NCBI GenBank assembly: GCA_030765555.1
Contig: JAVCCI010000012.1
Location: 1 to 5,152 of the forward strand
DNA length: 5,152 bases
DNA from: Candidatus Kappaea frigidicola
Lineage (GTDB): Bacteria; Omnitrophota; Gorgyraeia; JAGLLT01
Direction of reading: 5' to 3'
The position numbers and the translations under genes were made by a program. Shown here piece after piece: positions 1 to 5,152 of this stretch. The notes below the pieces were generated by a model that was not told the origin of the DNA, did not search any database, and was given only the letters and a program-made list of their open reading frames with translations. Within the stretch, counting starts at the first letter, position 1, and each line of letters opens with the position of its first letter.

Positions 1-585
1 ATGCTTGATTTGCCAGAGCTTTACATTAATTATGATATTCATGCTTGCCTTAATAGAGACTTGCACTTTGAATATATTAAATTAGACCTAAAAGAGTTCT
101 ATGTAATAAAAAATAAAGATGGTAAGTTAAATTTAGAAGGAATTAAAGTTGTCCAAGAGGCCAAGCAGGTTAGTGAAGGGCAGATTCAGCCGCCACCTGA
201 TGCTAATGCCAAGGAATTTGAGTTTAGAATTGATACTTTAGATCTTACGATTGGTCAGGTTATTTATATTGATTATACAAAAATGACCAGAGGTAAGCCA
301 TATACAAAAACCTGGAATGTTAATGTTAACGATAGATTCACAGACATTGATGATCCGGCAAAATTTGCGAAGCTCATAATTGTAAAGGCATTGACTAAAA
401 CTGCCATATCTAAACTAGCTCATTTTGATATAGGTTTTCTTGAAAAAGGTCTTTCGAGTACTCTAAGAGGAGCAACACAACTTACATTTAATGCGGCAGC
501 GAAAACAATTGATGTAGGGCTTGGTCTTGGTGAAGAGTTGTTGTCTGGGGTGAGCAAGGGTTTTAGTCGGCTTTTGCCTTTTTAG
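1..585 (+). CDS. AsmA-like envelope protein, C-terminal part (5'-partial)
   Basis: The frame is open from the first base and encodes 194 residues. The ATG at position 1 is probably an internal Met, because the protein begins inside a beta-rich domain with no signal peptide or membrane anchor. Visible parts are a beta-rich stretch at about residues 1-52 (LPELYINYDI, then IKLDLKEFYVIKNKDGKLNL), a hydrophilic Pro-containing linker at about 56-72 (QIQPPPDANA), a second beta segment at about 73-110 (FRIDTLDLTIGQVIYIDY), and an amphipathic Ala/Gly/Leu-rich tail at about 120-194. The alternating 'strand, LNL, strand' pattern resembles AsmA/DUF748-type proteins, which are inner-membrane-anchored and extend into the periplasm with roles in envelope lipid or outer-membrane homeostasis. 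I recall short proteins of this layout from Omnitrophota genomes. Its last 23 bp overlap the end of the opposite-strand gene. The family call is by resemblance only; the exact function is unknown. Confidence 0.6.
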   Translation: MLDLPELYINYDIHACLNRDLHFEYIKLDLKEFYVIKNKDGKLNLEGIKVVQEAKQVSEGQIQPPPDANAKEFEFRIDTLDLTIGQVIYIDYTKMTRGKPYTKTWNVNVNDRFTDIDDPAKFAKLIIVKALTKTAISKLAHFDIGFLEKGLSSTLRGATQLTFNAAAKTIDVGLGLGEELLSGVSKGFSRLLPF

Positions 586-907
586 CAGCCTTCGCGTTGT
601 TTTCTGCTTCTTTGATTGCCCAGAATTCCATAGCTTTGCGGGATTCAAAGTATATATCAGAAAATAGCTTATGAAGATTCGCCGGGTCTAAATTTCCTTT
701 TTTCTTTGTAGCATTGATGACGTGGGATAAATCAGAAGATTTAATTTTATAATCGTATTCGGGATAACGCATCTTGATATGTGCACAGGCTTGTAAGCAA
801 ACAAGCAGCCTGATAACCTCAGAGAAACTAACATCATATTTTTTAGCTATTGCTTTAGCGTGATCTACCATCCAACTGTTGAGTAATACTTGATTTCTCT
901 TTAACAT
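563..907 (-). CDS. Small ribbon-helix-helix-like protein, hypothetical
   Basis: This is a 114-residue protein of unknown function. The frame extends upstream to an ATG at 946, but I chose the ATG at 905-907. It has an AAAGGG ribosome-binding site five bases before it and removes a 13-residue leader that looks non-conserved; the 946 start has no such site. The N-terminus fits a MetJ/Arc-type ribbon-helix-helix fold: a short strand (KRNQVLL, residues 3-9), helix A (about 12-24, ending KKYD) and helix B starting with the typical VSFSEVIRLL (26-35). Such domains dimerise and bind DNA through the strand. The middle (about 43-85) is polar with Lys/Asp/Tyr, and the C-terminus is a charged Ala/Lys helix ending AKAAKKAKAD. 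It ends inside the last codons of the convergent AsmA-like gene and is divergent from the permease. A regulatory role is inference; an antitoxin-like or structural role is also possible, although no toxin gene lies beside it. Confidence 0.6.
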   Translation of the reverse strand: MLKRNQVLLNSWMVDHAKAIAKKYDVSFSEVIRLLVCLQACAHIKMRYPEYDYKIKSSDLSHVINATKKKGNLDPANLHKLFSDIYFESRKAMEFWAIKEAENNAKAAKKAKAD

Positions 908-912
908 ACTAG

Positions 913-918
913 CCCTTT
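913..918 (-). promoter_or_regulatory. Ribosome binding site deciding the start of the RHH-like gene
   Basis: The minus strand reads AAAGGG, then five bases, then the ATG at 907. The alternative ATG at 946 is preceded by TTTCTATAAAAAT, which has no Shine-Dalgarno match. This supports the shorter 114-residue product. Confidence 0.55.
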
Positions 919-930
919 CTATTACTTTAT

Positions 931-945
931 TGCTATAGAGTAGCA
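931..945. repeat. Short inverted repeat in the RHH-gene leader, possible operator
   Basis: TGCTA-TAGAG-TAGCA is a perfect 5-bp inverted repeat with a 5-base centre, 23 bp upstream of the chosen RHH-gene start. Its size and position would suit an autoregulatory operator for a dimeric RHH protein. A 5-bp match is short enough to occur by chance, so this is only a candidate. Confidence 0.25.
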
Positions 946-974
946 TATTTTTATAGAAACAACAAGTATAAATT

Positions 975-1003
975 TTGAATTATTTTTTGGTTATTGTGAT
1001 AAA
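975..1003 (+). promoter_or_regulatory. Candidate promoter for the permease-dus unit
   Basis: TTGAAT (975-980) lies 17 bp upstream of GATAAA (998-1003), and TG at 995-996 gives an extended -10 arrangement. The match is partial (four of six bases in each hexamer) in very AT-rich DNA. TATAAT at 1067-1072 is a perfect -10 hexamer but has only a poor -35 (TGAAAA at 1044-1049). Either or neither could be the real site. Confidence 0.25.
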
Positions 1004-1088
1004 ATAGATTTGTTTAAATTAATATAAAGATAATGTAAAATAATGAAAAAGATATAACAAACTAATTATAATTAAAAAAAGAAGGTAT

Positions 1089-1094
1089 AAGGAT
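1089..1094 (+). promoter_or_regulatory. Ribosome binding site of the permease
   Basis: AAGGAT lies six bases before the ATG at 1101; a second GAAGG at 1081-1085 is too far away. It is a moderate match and supports the start chosen for the permease. Confidence 0.5.
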
Positions 1095-1100
1095 TAAACA

Positions 1101-2057
1101 ATGCTGCAGCAATTAGTAAATTATATATTTTATGATTTATTTAAATTAAATCAAGATTTAAAATGGGTTGGAGCAGCTAACTTTTTTATATATGACACCA
1201 TAAAAATATTACTTCTTTTAATTGTAATGATTAGCTTTATAGCTTTTTTTAGAAGCTTTATAACTAAAAAGAAAATAAGAAGTGTTTTGTCTGAAGATAA
1301 ATTCATGCCGTATTTATCAGCTTCTTTTTTTGGTGCGATAACGCCATTTTGTTCATGTTCGTCTATTCCTTTATTCTTAAGTTTCTTAGAGCTAAATATT
1401 CCTTTGGGAGTTGCTTTTTCATTTCTAGTAACCTCTCCCTTGATAAATCAATATCTTATTATACTAATGTTGGGTCTTTTTGGTTTAAAAATTACATTGC
1501 TCTATATTATTAGCGGGATGTTTATCGGAGTTCTTTCAGGCCTAATTTTAGGAAAAATGAACTTAAAACATCTAATTGTTGATGACATAATTATTCCCGA
1601 GCAGGAAACAAAAGAAATGAAATTTAAGACTTTTCCTTCTCGTATAAAATTCAGCATTTCAGAATCTATGCTTATTGTTAAAAAGCTTTGGCTCTGGGTT
1701 ATTGTGGGTGTAGGCTTAGGAGCCATAATACACAATTTTATACCTCAGGCAGCCATAGAAGCAGCTATTAGCAAAACGGGCCCTTTGTCAGTTCCTCTAG
1801 CTACAATATTAGGAGTTCCTATGTATGCTAGTTGTATAGCGATAGTTCCTGTAGCAGTTGCTCTTTTTGAAAAAGGAGTTCCTCTGGGGACTGCTTTAGC
1901 TTTTATGATGGCTACAAGTGCTCTAAGTTTACCCGAGGCTATTCTTTTAAAAAGAGCTATGAAATTAAAACTTATAGCTATATTTTTTGCTATTACATCT
2001 TTGGGAATTATTTTAATTGGTTATCTTTTTAACTTAGCAGAGAATCTTCTGCAATAA
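1101..2057 (+). CDS. Permease of the ArsP_1 / UPF0718 (DUF318) family
   Basis: This 318-residue integral membrane protein has about eight predicted helices, at roughly residues 28-52, 73-97, 101-127, 130-151, 194-214, 228-256, 260-280 and 288-311. A charged loop (about 152-190) splits it into two halves. The first half has the family hallmark TPFCSCSSIPL (81-91, Cys84 and Cys86) followed by IPLGVAFSFLVTSPLIN (100-116). The second half repeats the pattern as GVPMYASCIAIVPVAVALFE (238-257, Cys245) and VPLGTALAFMMATSAL (260-275), showing an internal inverted or tandem duplication. Characterised relatives such as Campylobacter ArsP export trivalent organoarsenicals, but most UPF0718 members have no known substrate, so arsenic export is not established here. 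No ArsR, arsenate reductase or thioredoxin-like partner is adjacent. It starts the unit with dus, 5 bp downstream. Confidence 0.88.
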   Translation: MLQQLVNYIFYDLFKLNQDLKWVGAANFFIYDTIKILLLLIVMISFIAFFRSFITKKKIRSVLSEDKFMPYLSASFFGAITPFCSCSSIPLFLSFLELNIPLGVAFSFLVTSPLINQYLIILMLGLFGLKITLLYIISGMFIGVLSGLILGKMNLKHLIVDDIIIPEQETKEMKFKTFPSRIKFSISESMLIVKKLWLWVIVGVGLGAIIHNFIPQAAIEAAISKTGPLSVPLATILGVPMYASCIAIVPVAVALFEKGVPLGTALAFMMATSALSLPEAILLKRAMKLKLIAIFFAITSLGIILIGYLFNLAENLLQ

Positions 2058-2062
2058 TATCT

Positions 2063-3013
2063 ATGTCATTTAGAAAAATTAAATTTCCTAAAATAATTTT
2101 AGCTCCCCTATCAGATGTAAGCGATTTACCTTTTAGGTTGCTTAATAGAGGTTTTGGCTGCAAATTTGCTTATTGTCAAATGGTAAGCACTAGAGCTTTA
2201 ATTAATAATAAACCTAAAACTGAAGAACTCCTGAGAAGTAACTTTAGAGATCGTCCCCTGGGAATTCAGCTTCTAGCTGATGATCCTGAAGTGCTTAAGA
2301 AAACTCTTTTTATGTTAAGGTCTTATAGGTATGATACAATAGATTTAAATGCCGGATGTCCTACCCCCAAAGTAGCAAAAAAGGGTCATGGAGCCGGTCT
2401 TTTAAAAGATCTTAAACGCTTAAAAACCTTAATAGATACATTGGTGCGTTTTAGCGATAAGCCAGCAACTATAAAAATAAGAACTGGTTGGTCTGAAGAT
2501 AGTTTGGTTGCTGTTGAGATAGCCAAGATGGCCGAGGATGCTGGTTTAAGTGCTATATTTATTCACGGCAGAACTAGGCAGCAAGGCTATGAAGGAGAAG
2601 TTGATTATAAAACTATTAAAGAAGTCAAAAGTGCTGTTAAAATACCAGTGATTGCCAGTGGGAACATATTTTCCGGAGAGCTAGCTAAAAAGATGCTAGA
2701 TGAAACTAATTGCGATGGGATTATGGTAGCCAGAGGCTCATTGGGTAATCCCTGGATTTTTAAAGAAATAGATTATTTTTTAAAAAAAGGTAAAATTATC
2801 AAAAAACCGTCTGTTAATCAACTCAAAAAAGTAATTAAAAAGCATGTAAATTTGAATTGTAAATTTTACGGAGAAAAAATAGGTATTTTAAAATTTAGAA
2901 AACATTTTTCCTGGTATGCTAGGAATGTGCGCTACTCTAGATCTGCAAGGAATCTGGGTTTCTCTGCTAAGAGCGTAAAGGAATTATATCAAATAATAGA
3001 TAAATTGCAGTAA
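2063..3013 (+). CDS. dus: tRNA-dihydrouridine synthase (Dus family, DusB/NifR3-like)
   Basis: This FMN enzyme reduces specific uridines in tRNA to dihydrouridine using NADPH, in the cytoplasm. The 316-residue length is normal for the family. The TIM barrel begins with IILAPLSDVSDLPFR (11-25). GIQLLADDPE (67-76) carries the FMN-contacting Gln69. The signature LNAGCPTPKV (95-104) contains the catalytic Cys99, followed by KIRTGW (138-143), IHGRTRQQGYEG (167-178), the flavin-phosphate loop IASGNI (197-202) and ARGSLGNPWIF (223-233). A C-terminal helical tRNA-binding domain follows (about 240-316, including KFRKHFSWYARN). All catalytic landmarks are intact. QM at 39-40 stands where I recall EM being common. 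The start is 5 bp after the permease stop with no Shine-Dalgarno site, suggesting translational coupling. The exact subfamily and target uridine cannot be assigned from this sequence alone. Confidence 0.93.
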   Translation: MSFRKIKFPKIILAPLSDVSDLPFRLLNRGFGCKFAYCQMVSTRALINNKPKTEELLRSNFRDRPLGIQLLADDPEVLKKTLFMLRSYRYDTIDLNAGCPTPKVAKKGHGAGLLKDLKRLKTLIDTLVRFSDKPATIKIRTGWSEDSLVAVEIAKMAEDAGLSAIFIHGRTRQQGYEGEVDYKTIKEVKSAVKIPVIASGNIFSGELAKKMLDETNCDGIMVARGSLGNPWIFKEIDYFLKKGKIIKKPSVNQLKKVIKKHVNLNCKFYGEKIGILKFRKHFSWYARNVRYSRSARNLGFSAKSVKELYQIIDKLQ

Positions 3014-3074
3014 AGTATCTAAAATGGGTTTTTCATAAATATCAGCAAAAACTTACTATAAAAGTAAAAAAATA

Positions 3075-3102
3075 TTGACGAAAGATATATTTGTAGTACA
3101 AT
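3075..3102 (+). promoter_or_regulatory. Strong promoter for fbaB
   Basis: TTGACG (3075-3080) and TACAAT (3097-3102) are each five of six matches to the sigma-70-type consensus, with a 16-bp spacer. The start of transcription would fall near 3109, giving a leader of about 34 bases before the fbaB ATG. It lies in the 129-bp gap after dus, indicating that fbaB is transcribed on its own. Confidence 0.65.
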
Positions 3103-3127
3103 AGCCCAAATAACAATAATTAAATTT

Positions 3128-3134
3128 AGGAGGT
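3128..3134 (+). promoter_or_regulatory. Strong ribosome binding site of fbaB
   Basis: AGGAGGT is a full Shine-Dalgarno match, with nine bases between the AGGAGG core and the ATG at 3143. It is the best ribosome-binding site in the window and fits a highly expressed central-metabolism gene. Confidence 0.8.
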
Positions 3135-3142
3135 TTTGTATT

Positions 3143-4192
3143 ATGGCAGACGTAAAAAGTTTATTAGGTAGTGATGCCCAGATGCTTCTAGAGCATAAAT
3201 GTGCAACTATTGCCAAGGAAGATCTGCATCTTCCGGGACCTGATTTTATTGACAGAATTTTTGTAAATTCTGACAGGTCACCCAATGTTTTAAGAAATTT
3301 GCAGATGCTCTTTAATACTGGTCGCATGGCAGGTACCGGTTATATTTCTATTTTACCGGTCGATCAGGGTATTGAGCATACGGCTGGGGCGTCTTTTGCG
3401 CCTAATCCCAGGTGTTTTGATCCTGAGGGTATTATTGAGCTGGCTATAGAAGGTGGCTGTAATGGTGTTGCATCTACATTGGGGGTTCTGGGTATTATGA
3501 GCCGTAAATATGCTCACAAAATACCTTTTATCGTTAAGATTAATCACAACGAGCTTTTAACCTATCCTAATACCTTTGATCAGAGAATGTTTGCTTCTGT
3601 AGAGCAAGGTTATAACATGGGCGCTGTAGGCATTGGAGCAACGATTTATTTTGGTTCTGAAGAATCACGCAGACAGATAGAAGAAGTCTCAGCAGCTTTC
3701 AAAAGAGCTCATGAATATGGTATGTTTACTGTATTGTGGTGCTATTTAAGAAATAACGGTTTTAAAAAAGACGGTGTTGATTATCATACGGCAGCCGATA
3801 TGACTGGCCAGGCGAATCACTTAGGTGTTACTATAGAAGCTGATATCATTAAACAGAAACAACCAACTAATAATGGCGGTTTTAGTGCTATTAATTTTGC
3901 TAAGACTAGTCCTATTGTATATGATAAATTAACTACTAATAATCCTATCGATTTAACTAGATATCAGTTAGCTAATTGTTATATGGGCCGTATCGGTCTC
4001 ATTAATTCTGGTGGTGCTTCAGGTGAGAATGATTTAGCGCAGGCGGTAAAGACCGCGGTTATTAACAAAAGAGCTGGTGGTATGGGTTTAATATCAGGTA
4101 GAAAAGCATTTCAGAAGCCCCTTAAAGAAGGTATCCAGATACTAAATGCCATCCAAGATGTTTACTTGGATAAAGAAATAACTATAGCTTAA
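3143..4192 (+). CDS. fbaB: Fructose-bisphosphate aldolase class I (DhnA/FbaB type)
   Basis: It cleaves fructose 1,6-bisphosphate to dihydroxyacetone phosphate and glyceraldehyde 3-phosphate, and catalyses the reverse, through a Schiff-base lysine without metal. At 349 residues it is nearly the length of E. coli FbaB (350) and aligns with it by eye from end to end. Shared blocks include [16 protein letters not shown] (64-79, with active-site Asp74), FIVKINHNE (129-137), [20 protein letters not shown] (159-178), VLWCYLRN (197-204, Tyr201 as likely general acid), GQANHL (222-227), ADIIKQK (233-239, Lys237 as the likely Schiff-base lysine), [17 protein letters not shown] (267-283) and [16 protein letters not shown] (308-323). 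The phosphate-binding glycine loop INSGGASGE (287-295) is one residue shorter than in E. coli. It has its own strong promoter and Shine-Dalgarno site and ends 6 bp from the convergent xth gene. The gene is complete. Confidence 0.96.
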   Translation: MADVKSLLGSDAQMLLEHKCATIAKEDLHLPGPDFIDRIFVNSDRSPNVLRNLQMLFNTGRMAGTGYISILPVDQGIEHTAGASFAPNPRCFDPEGIIELAIEGGCNGVASTLGVLGIMSRKYAHKIPFIVKINHNELLTYPNTFDQRMFASVEQGYNMGAVGIGATIYFGSEESRRQIEEVSAAFKRAHEYGMFTVLWCYLRNNGFKKDGVDYHTAADMTGQANHLGVTIEADIIKQKQPTNNGGFSAINFAKTSPIVYDKLTTNNPIDLTRYQLANCYMGRIGLINSGGASGENDLAQAVKTAVINKRAGGMGLISGRKAFQKPLKEGIQILNAIQDVYLDKEITIA

Positions 4193-4198
4193 TTTTAT

Positions 4199-4960
4199 TT
4201 AGAAGTTGAGCTTGATAGATATAGGGCAATGGTCAGACCCCATTGCCCTATTGTTTATGGTAGCAGATTTAAGTTGTTTCTTAAGATTTTCACTAATAAA
4301 AAAATAATCAATTCTCCAACCAATATTTCTTTCCCTGGCTCTAGTTTTTAAATCCCACCAGGTATAATTTTCTGCCTTAGAGTTAAATATTCTGAAAGTA
4401 TCAATGAAGCCACTATTAATTACTTTATCTATCCAATCTCTTTCCTGAGGTAGAAAACCTGAATTTTTTTCATTAGCTTTCGCTCGAGATAAATCTATCT
4501 CTTTATGAGCCGTATTAACATCGCCGCAGAAAATAACCTCATTCCCTTTTTTTCTTTCGGATATTATCTCTTTTAAGAAGCTTTCGTAGAAAGCCATTTT
4601 ATATTCAAGGCGTTGAGGCGAAGCTTTGCCGTTTGGGAAGTAGACATTATAAAGAGTAAATTTTTTGTATTCAGCTTTTATGAGGCGCCCTTCTGAATCA
4701 AAAGCCTTTTTAAAATTGTAGCTAATTTTAAGGGGTTTTTCTTTTGTAAAAAGTGCTACTCCTGAATAGCCTTTTTTCTCGGGGTGGCTGAAATAAGAAA
4801 AAAAGCCCGGAATATTGAGAATATCCTCGGGCAATTGATCTTGATGGGCCTTTGTTTCTTGGAGGCAAATAATCTCGGCTTTTTCTTTTTTTAGCCAATC
4901 CAAAAAACCTTTTTTATAAATGGCTCTAAGGCCGTTTATATTCCAGGATGATATTTTCAT
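4199..4960 (-). CDS. xth: Exodeoxyribonuclease III (AP endonuclease, XthA family)
   Basis: This Mg2+-dependent base-excision-repair enzyme cuts the backbone 5' to abasic sites and has 3'-5' exonuclease and 3'-phosphatase activity in its family. It is complete at 253 residues, a little shorter than E. coli XthA. All landmarks of the endonuclease/exonuclease/phosphatase fold are present in order: SWNINGLR (5-12, Asn7), CLQETK (32-37, metal-binding Glu35), YSGVALFT (65-72), NVYFPNG (105-111, Tyr107), FCGDVNTAH (144-152, Asp147 and Asn149), SGFLPQERDW (167-176), YTWWD (199-203), GWRIDYF (214-220, Asp218) and GSDHCPI (241-247, Asp243 and catalytic His244). It starts 6 bp after the gpmA stop and lacks a clear Shine-Dalgarno site, so it is probably translated by coupling within a gpmA-xth unit. 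The product name is secure. Confidence 0.95.
   Translation of the reverse strand: MKISSWNINGLRAIYKKGFLDWLKKEKAEIICLQETKAHQDQLPEDILNIPGFFSYFSHPEKKGYSGVALFTKEKPLKISYNFKKAFDSEGRLIKAEYKKFTLYNVYFPNGKASPQRLEYKMAFYESFLKEIISERKKGNEVIFCGDVNTAHKEIDLSRAKANEKNSGFLPQERDWIDKVINSGFIDTFRIFNSKAENYTWWDLKTRARERNIGWRIDYFFISENLKKQLKSATINNRAMGSDHCPISIKLNF
4221..4251 (+). terminator. Perfect 12-bp hairpin, candidate fbaB terminator inside xth
   Basis: ATAGGGCAATGG (4221-4232) and CCATTGCCCTAT (4240-4251) are perfect reverse complements around the loop TCAGACC. The hairpin begins 28 bp after the fbaB stop. On the plus strand it is followed by TGTTTATGG, a modest T-rich run; on the minus strand it is followed by ATCTATCAAG, which is poorer. 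It is therefore better placed to end the fbaB transcript than any xth transcript. The same bases encode the conserved C-terminal motif of exodeoxyribonuclease III on the other strand. The weak T-tract keeps the confidence moderate. Confidence 0.45.
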
Positions 4961-4966
4961 AAATAT

Positions 4967-5152
4967 CTAATTTTTAGCCTTTCCCTGATTGGCAACTGAT
5001 GATATCTTAGCTTTAATGGCTTCTTCATCACCCAAGTAGTAATGTTTTATGGGTTTTAAGTTATCATCCAACTCATAAACCAGAGGTATACCAGTAGGGA
5101 TATTTAGTTTTACAATTTCTTCATCCGGGACATTATCTAAATATTTAACCAA
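4967..5152 (-). CDS. gpmA: 2,3-bisphosphoglycerate-dependent phosphoglycerate mutase, C-terminal end (5'-partial)
   Basis: Only the last 61 residues lie in the window, and the reading frame stays open to the edge. The first codon is TTG, read as an internal Leu of the family's LVKYLDN segment, not as a start. The visible sequence contains [43 protein letters not shown] and the terminal [11 protein letters not shown]. These match the end of E. coli GpmA (IPTGVPLVYE..., [13 protein letters not shown]) closely. The enzyme interconverts 3- and 2-phosphoglycerate in lower glycolysis through a phosphohistidine. The catalytic histidines lie upstream of the visible part, so their integrity cannot be judged. 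It is followed after 6 bp by xth on the same strand, probably in one transcript. Confidence 0.93.
   Translation of the reverse strand: MVKYLDNVPDEEIVKLNIPTGIPLVYELDDNLKPIKHYYLGDEEAIKAKISSVANQGKAKN

Larger units (their letters stand above)
908..1100. other. AT-rich divergent intergenic spacer
   Basis: This 193-bp stretch separates the divergent RHH-like gene and the permease, and must hold both promoters. It is very AT-rich, so -10-like sequences are abundant and individually weak evidence. Apart from the short inverted repeat at 931-945 and the candidate promoter at 975-1003, I see no hairpin, riboswitch or small ORF that I can support. Confidence 0.6.

Noticed and set aside
554..582. Possible terminator GCAAGGG...CTTTTGC followed by CTTTTT at the end of the AsmA-like gene
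   Set aside because: The stem needs two G-U pairs, has a 10-base loop, and lies inside coding sequence on both strands. It is too weak to annotate.
908..946. Longer start (ATG at 946) for the RHH-like gene, adding 13 residues
   Set aside because: There is no ribosome binding site before it, while the internal ATG at 907 has AAAGGG at the right distance and begins right at the predicted RHH strand.
1502..1735. Minus-strand open frame inside the permease gene
   Set aside because: It lies wholly within a well-recognised membrane protein gene, encodes no recognisable protein and has no start signals. It is a shadow frame.
3014..3074. Terminator after dus (small TTAC-TATAAAA-GTAA hairpin before an A-rich run)
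   Set aside because: The stem is only four AT-rich pairs and is followed by A residues, not T residues, on the plus strand.
3019..3327. Minus-strand open frame spanning the fbaB leader and start
   Set aside because: It crosses the strong fbaB promoter and coding region on the opposite strand and has no recognisable product.
3330..3361. Repeated ACCGGT hexamers 14 bp apart at the start of fbaB
   Set aside because: A short palindromic hexamer occurs twice inside conserved codons (GTGY and LPVD). There is no further extension and no sign of function.
4229..4245. Resemblance of the hairpin core (GGTCAGACCCC) to REP-like hairpins linked to Y1 transposases
   Set aside because: The bases are fully explained as codons of the conserved GSDHCP motif of exodeoxyribonuclease III, and no transposase or second copy is present in the window.
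5150..5152. TTG at the window edge as the start codon of a 61-residue minus-strand gene
   Set aside because: The sequence matches the C-terminal end of GpmA, where this residue is an internal leucine, so the gene continues beyond the window.

Overview
The window is AT-rich bacterial DNA with short intergenic gaps and no sign of phage, insertion sequence, CRISPR or RNA genes. It holds seven protein-coding genes, two of them cut by the window edges. The AsmA-like fragment at the left end has a layout I associate from memory with Candidatus Omnitrophota and similar uncultured lineages. The low G+C and the sparse Shine-Dalgarno sites fit that but do not prove it. The E. coli-like FbaB aldolase and GpmA mutase do not settle the taxonomy.

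Layout. Positions 1-585 (+) are the C-terminal part of an AsmA-like envelope protein. It runs tail to tail, with a 23-bp overlap, into a small minus-strand gene (563-907) whose N-terminus looks like a ribbon-helix-helix DNA-binding domain. A 193-bp AT-rich divergent spacer (908-1100) follows. Next comes a two-gene plus-strand unit: a permease of the ArsP_1/UPF0718 type with the CSC motif (1101-2057), then, 5 bp later, a tRNA-dihydrouridine synthase (2063-3013). A 129-bp gap carries a near-consensus promoter and a perfect Shine-Dalgarno site for fbaB (3143-4192), a class I (DhnA-type) fructose-bisphosphate aldolase. Six base pairs beyond fbaB is the end of the minus-strand unit gpmA-xth: exodeoxyribonuclease III (4199-4960), and upstream of it the C-terminal end of 2,3-bisphosphoglycerate-dependent phosphoglycerate mutase (4967 to beyond 5152).

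How they fit together. fbaB and gpmA are both glycolytic/gluconeogenic enzymes placed convergently around the DNA-repair gene xth. Dus is a tRNA-modification gene probably co-transcribed with the permease. The small RHH-like gene is divergent from the permease and could be its regulator, but only position supports this.

Most of the window is ordinary housekeeping content and I do not see a new biological system. The most notable non-coding signal is a perfect 12-bp inverted repeat at 4221-4251. It lies inside the 3' end of xth, just past the fbaB stop, where it could act as the fbaB terminator while also encoding the active-site GSDH motif of the convergent gene.
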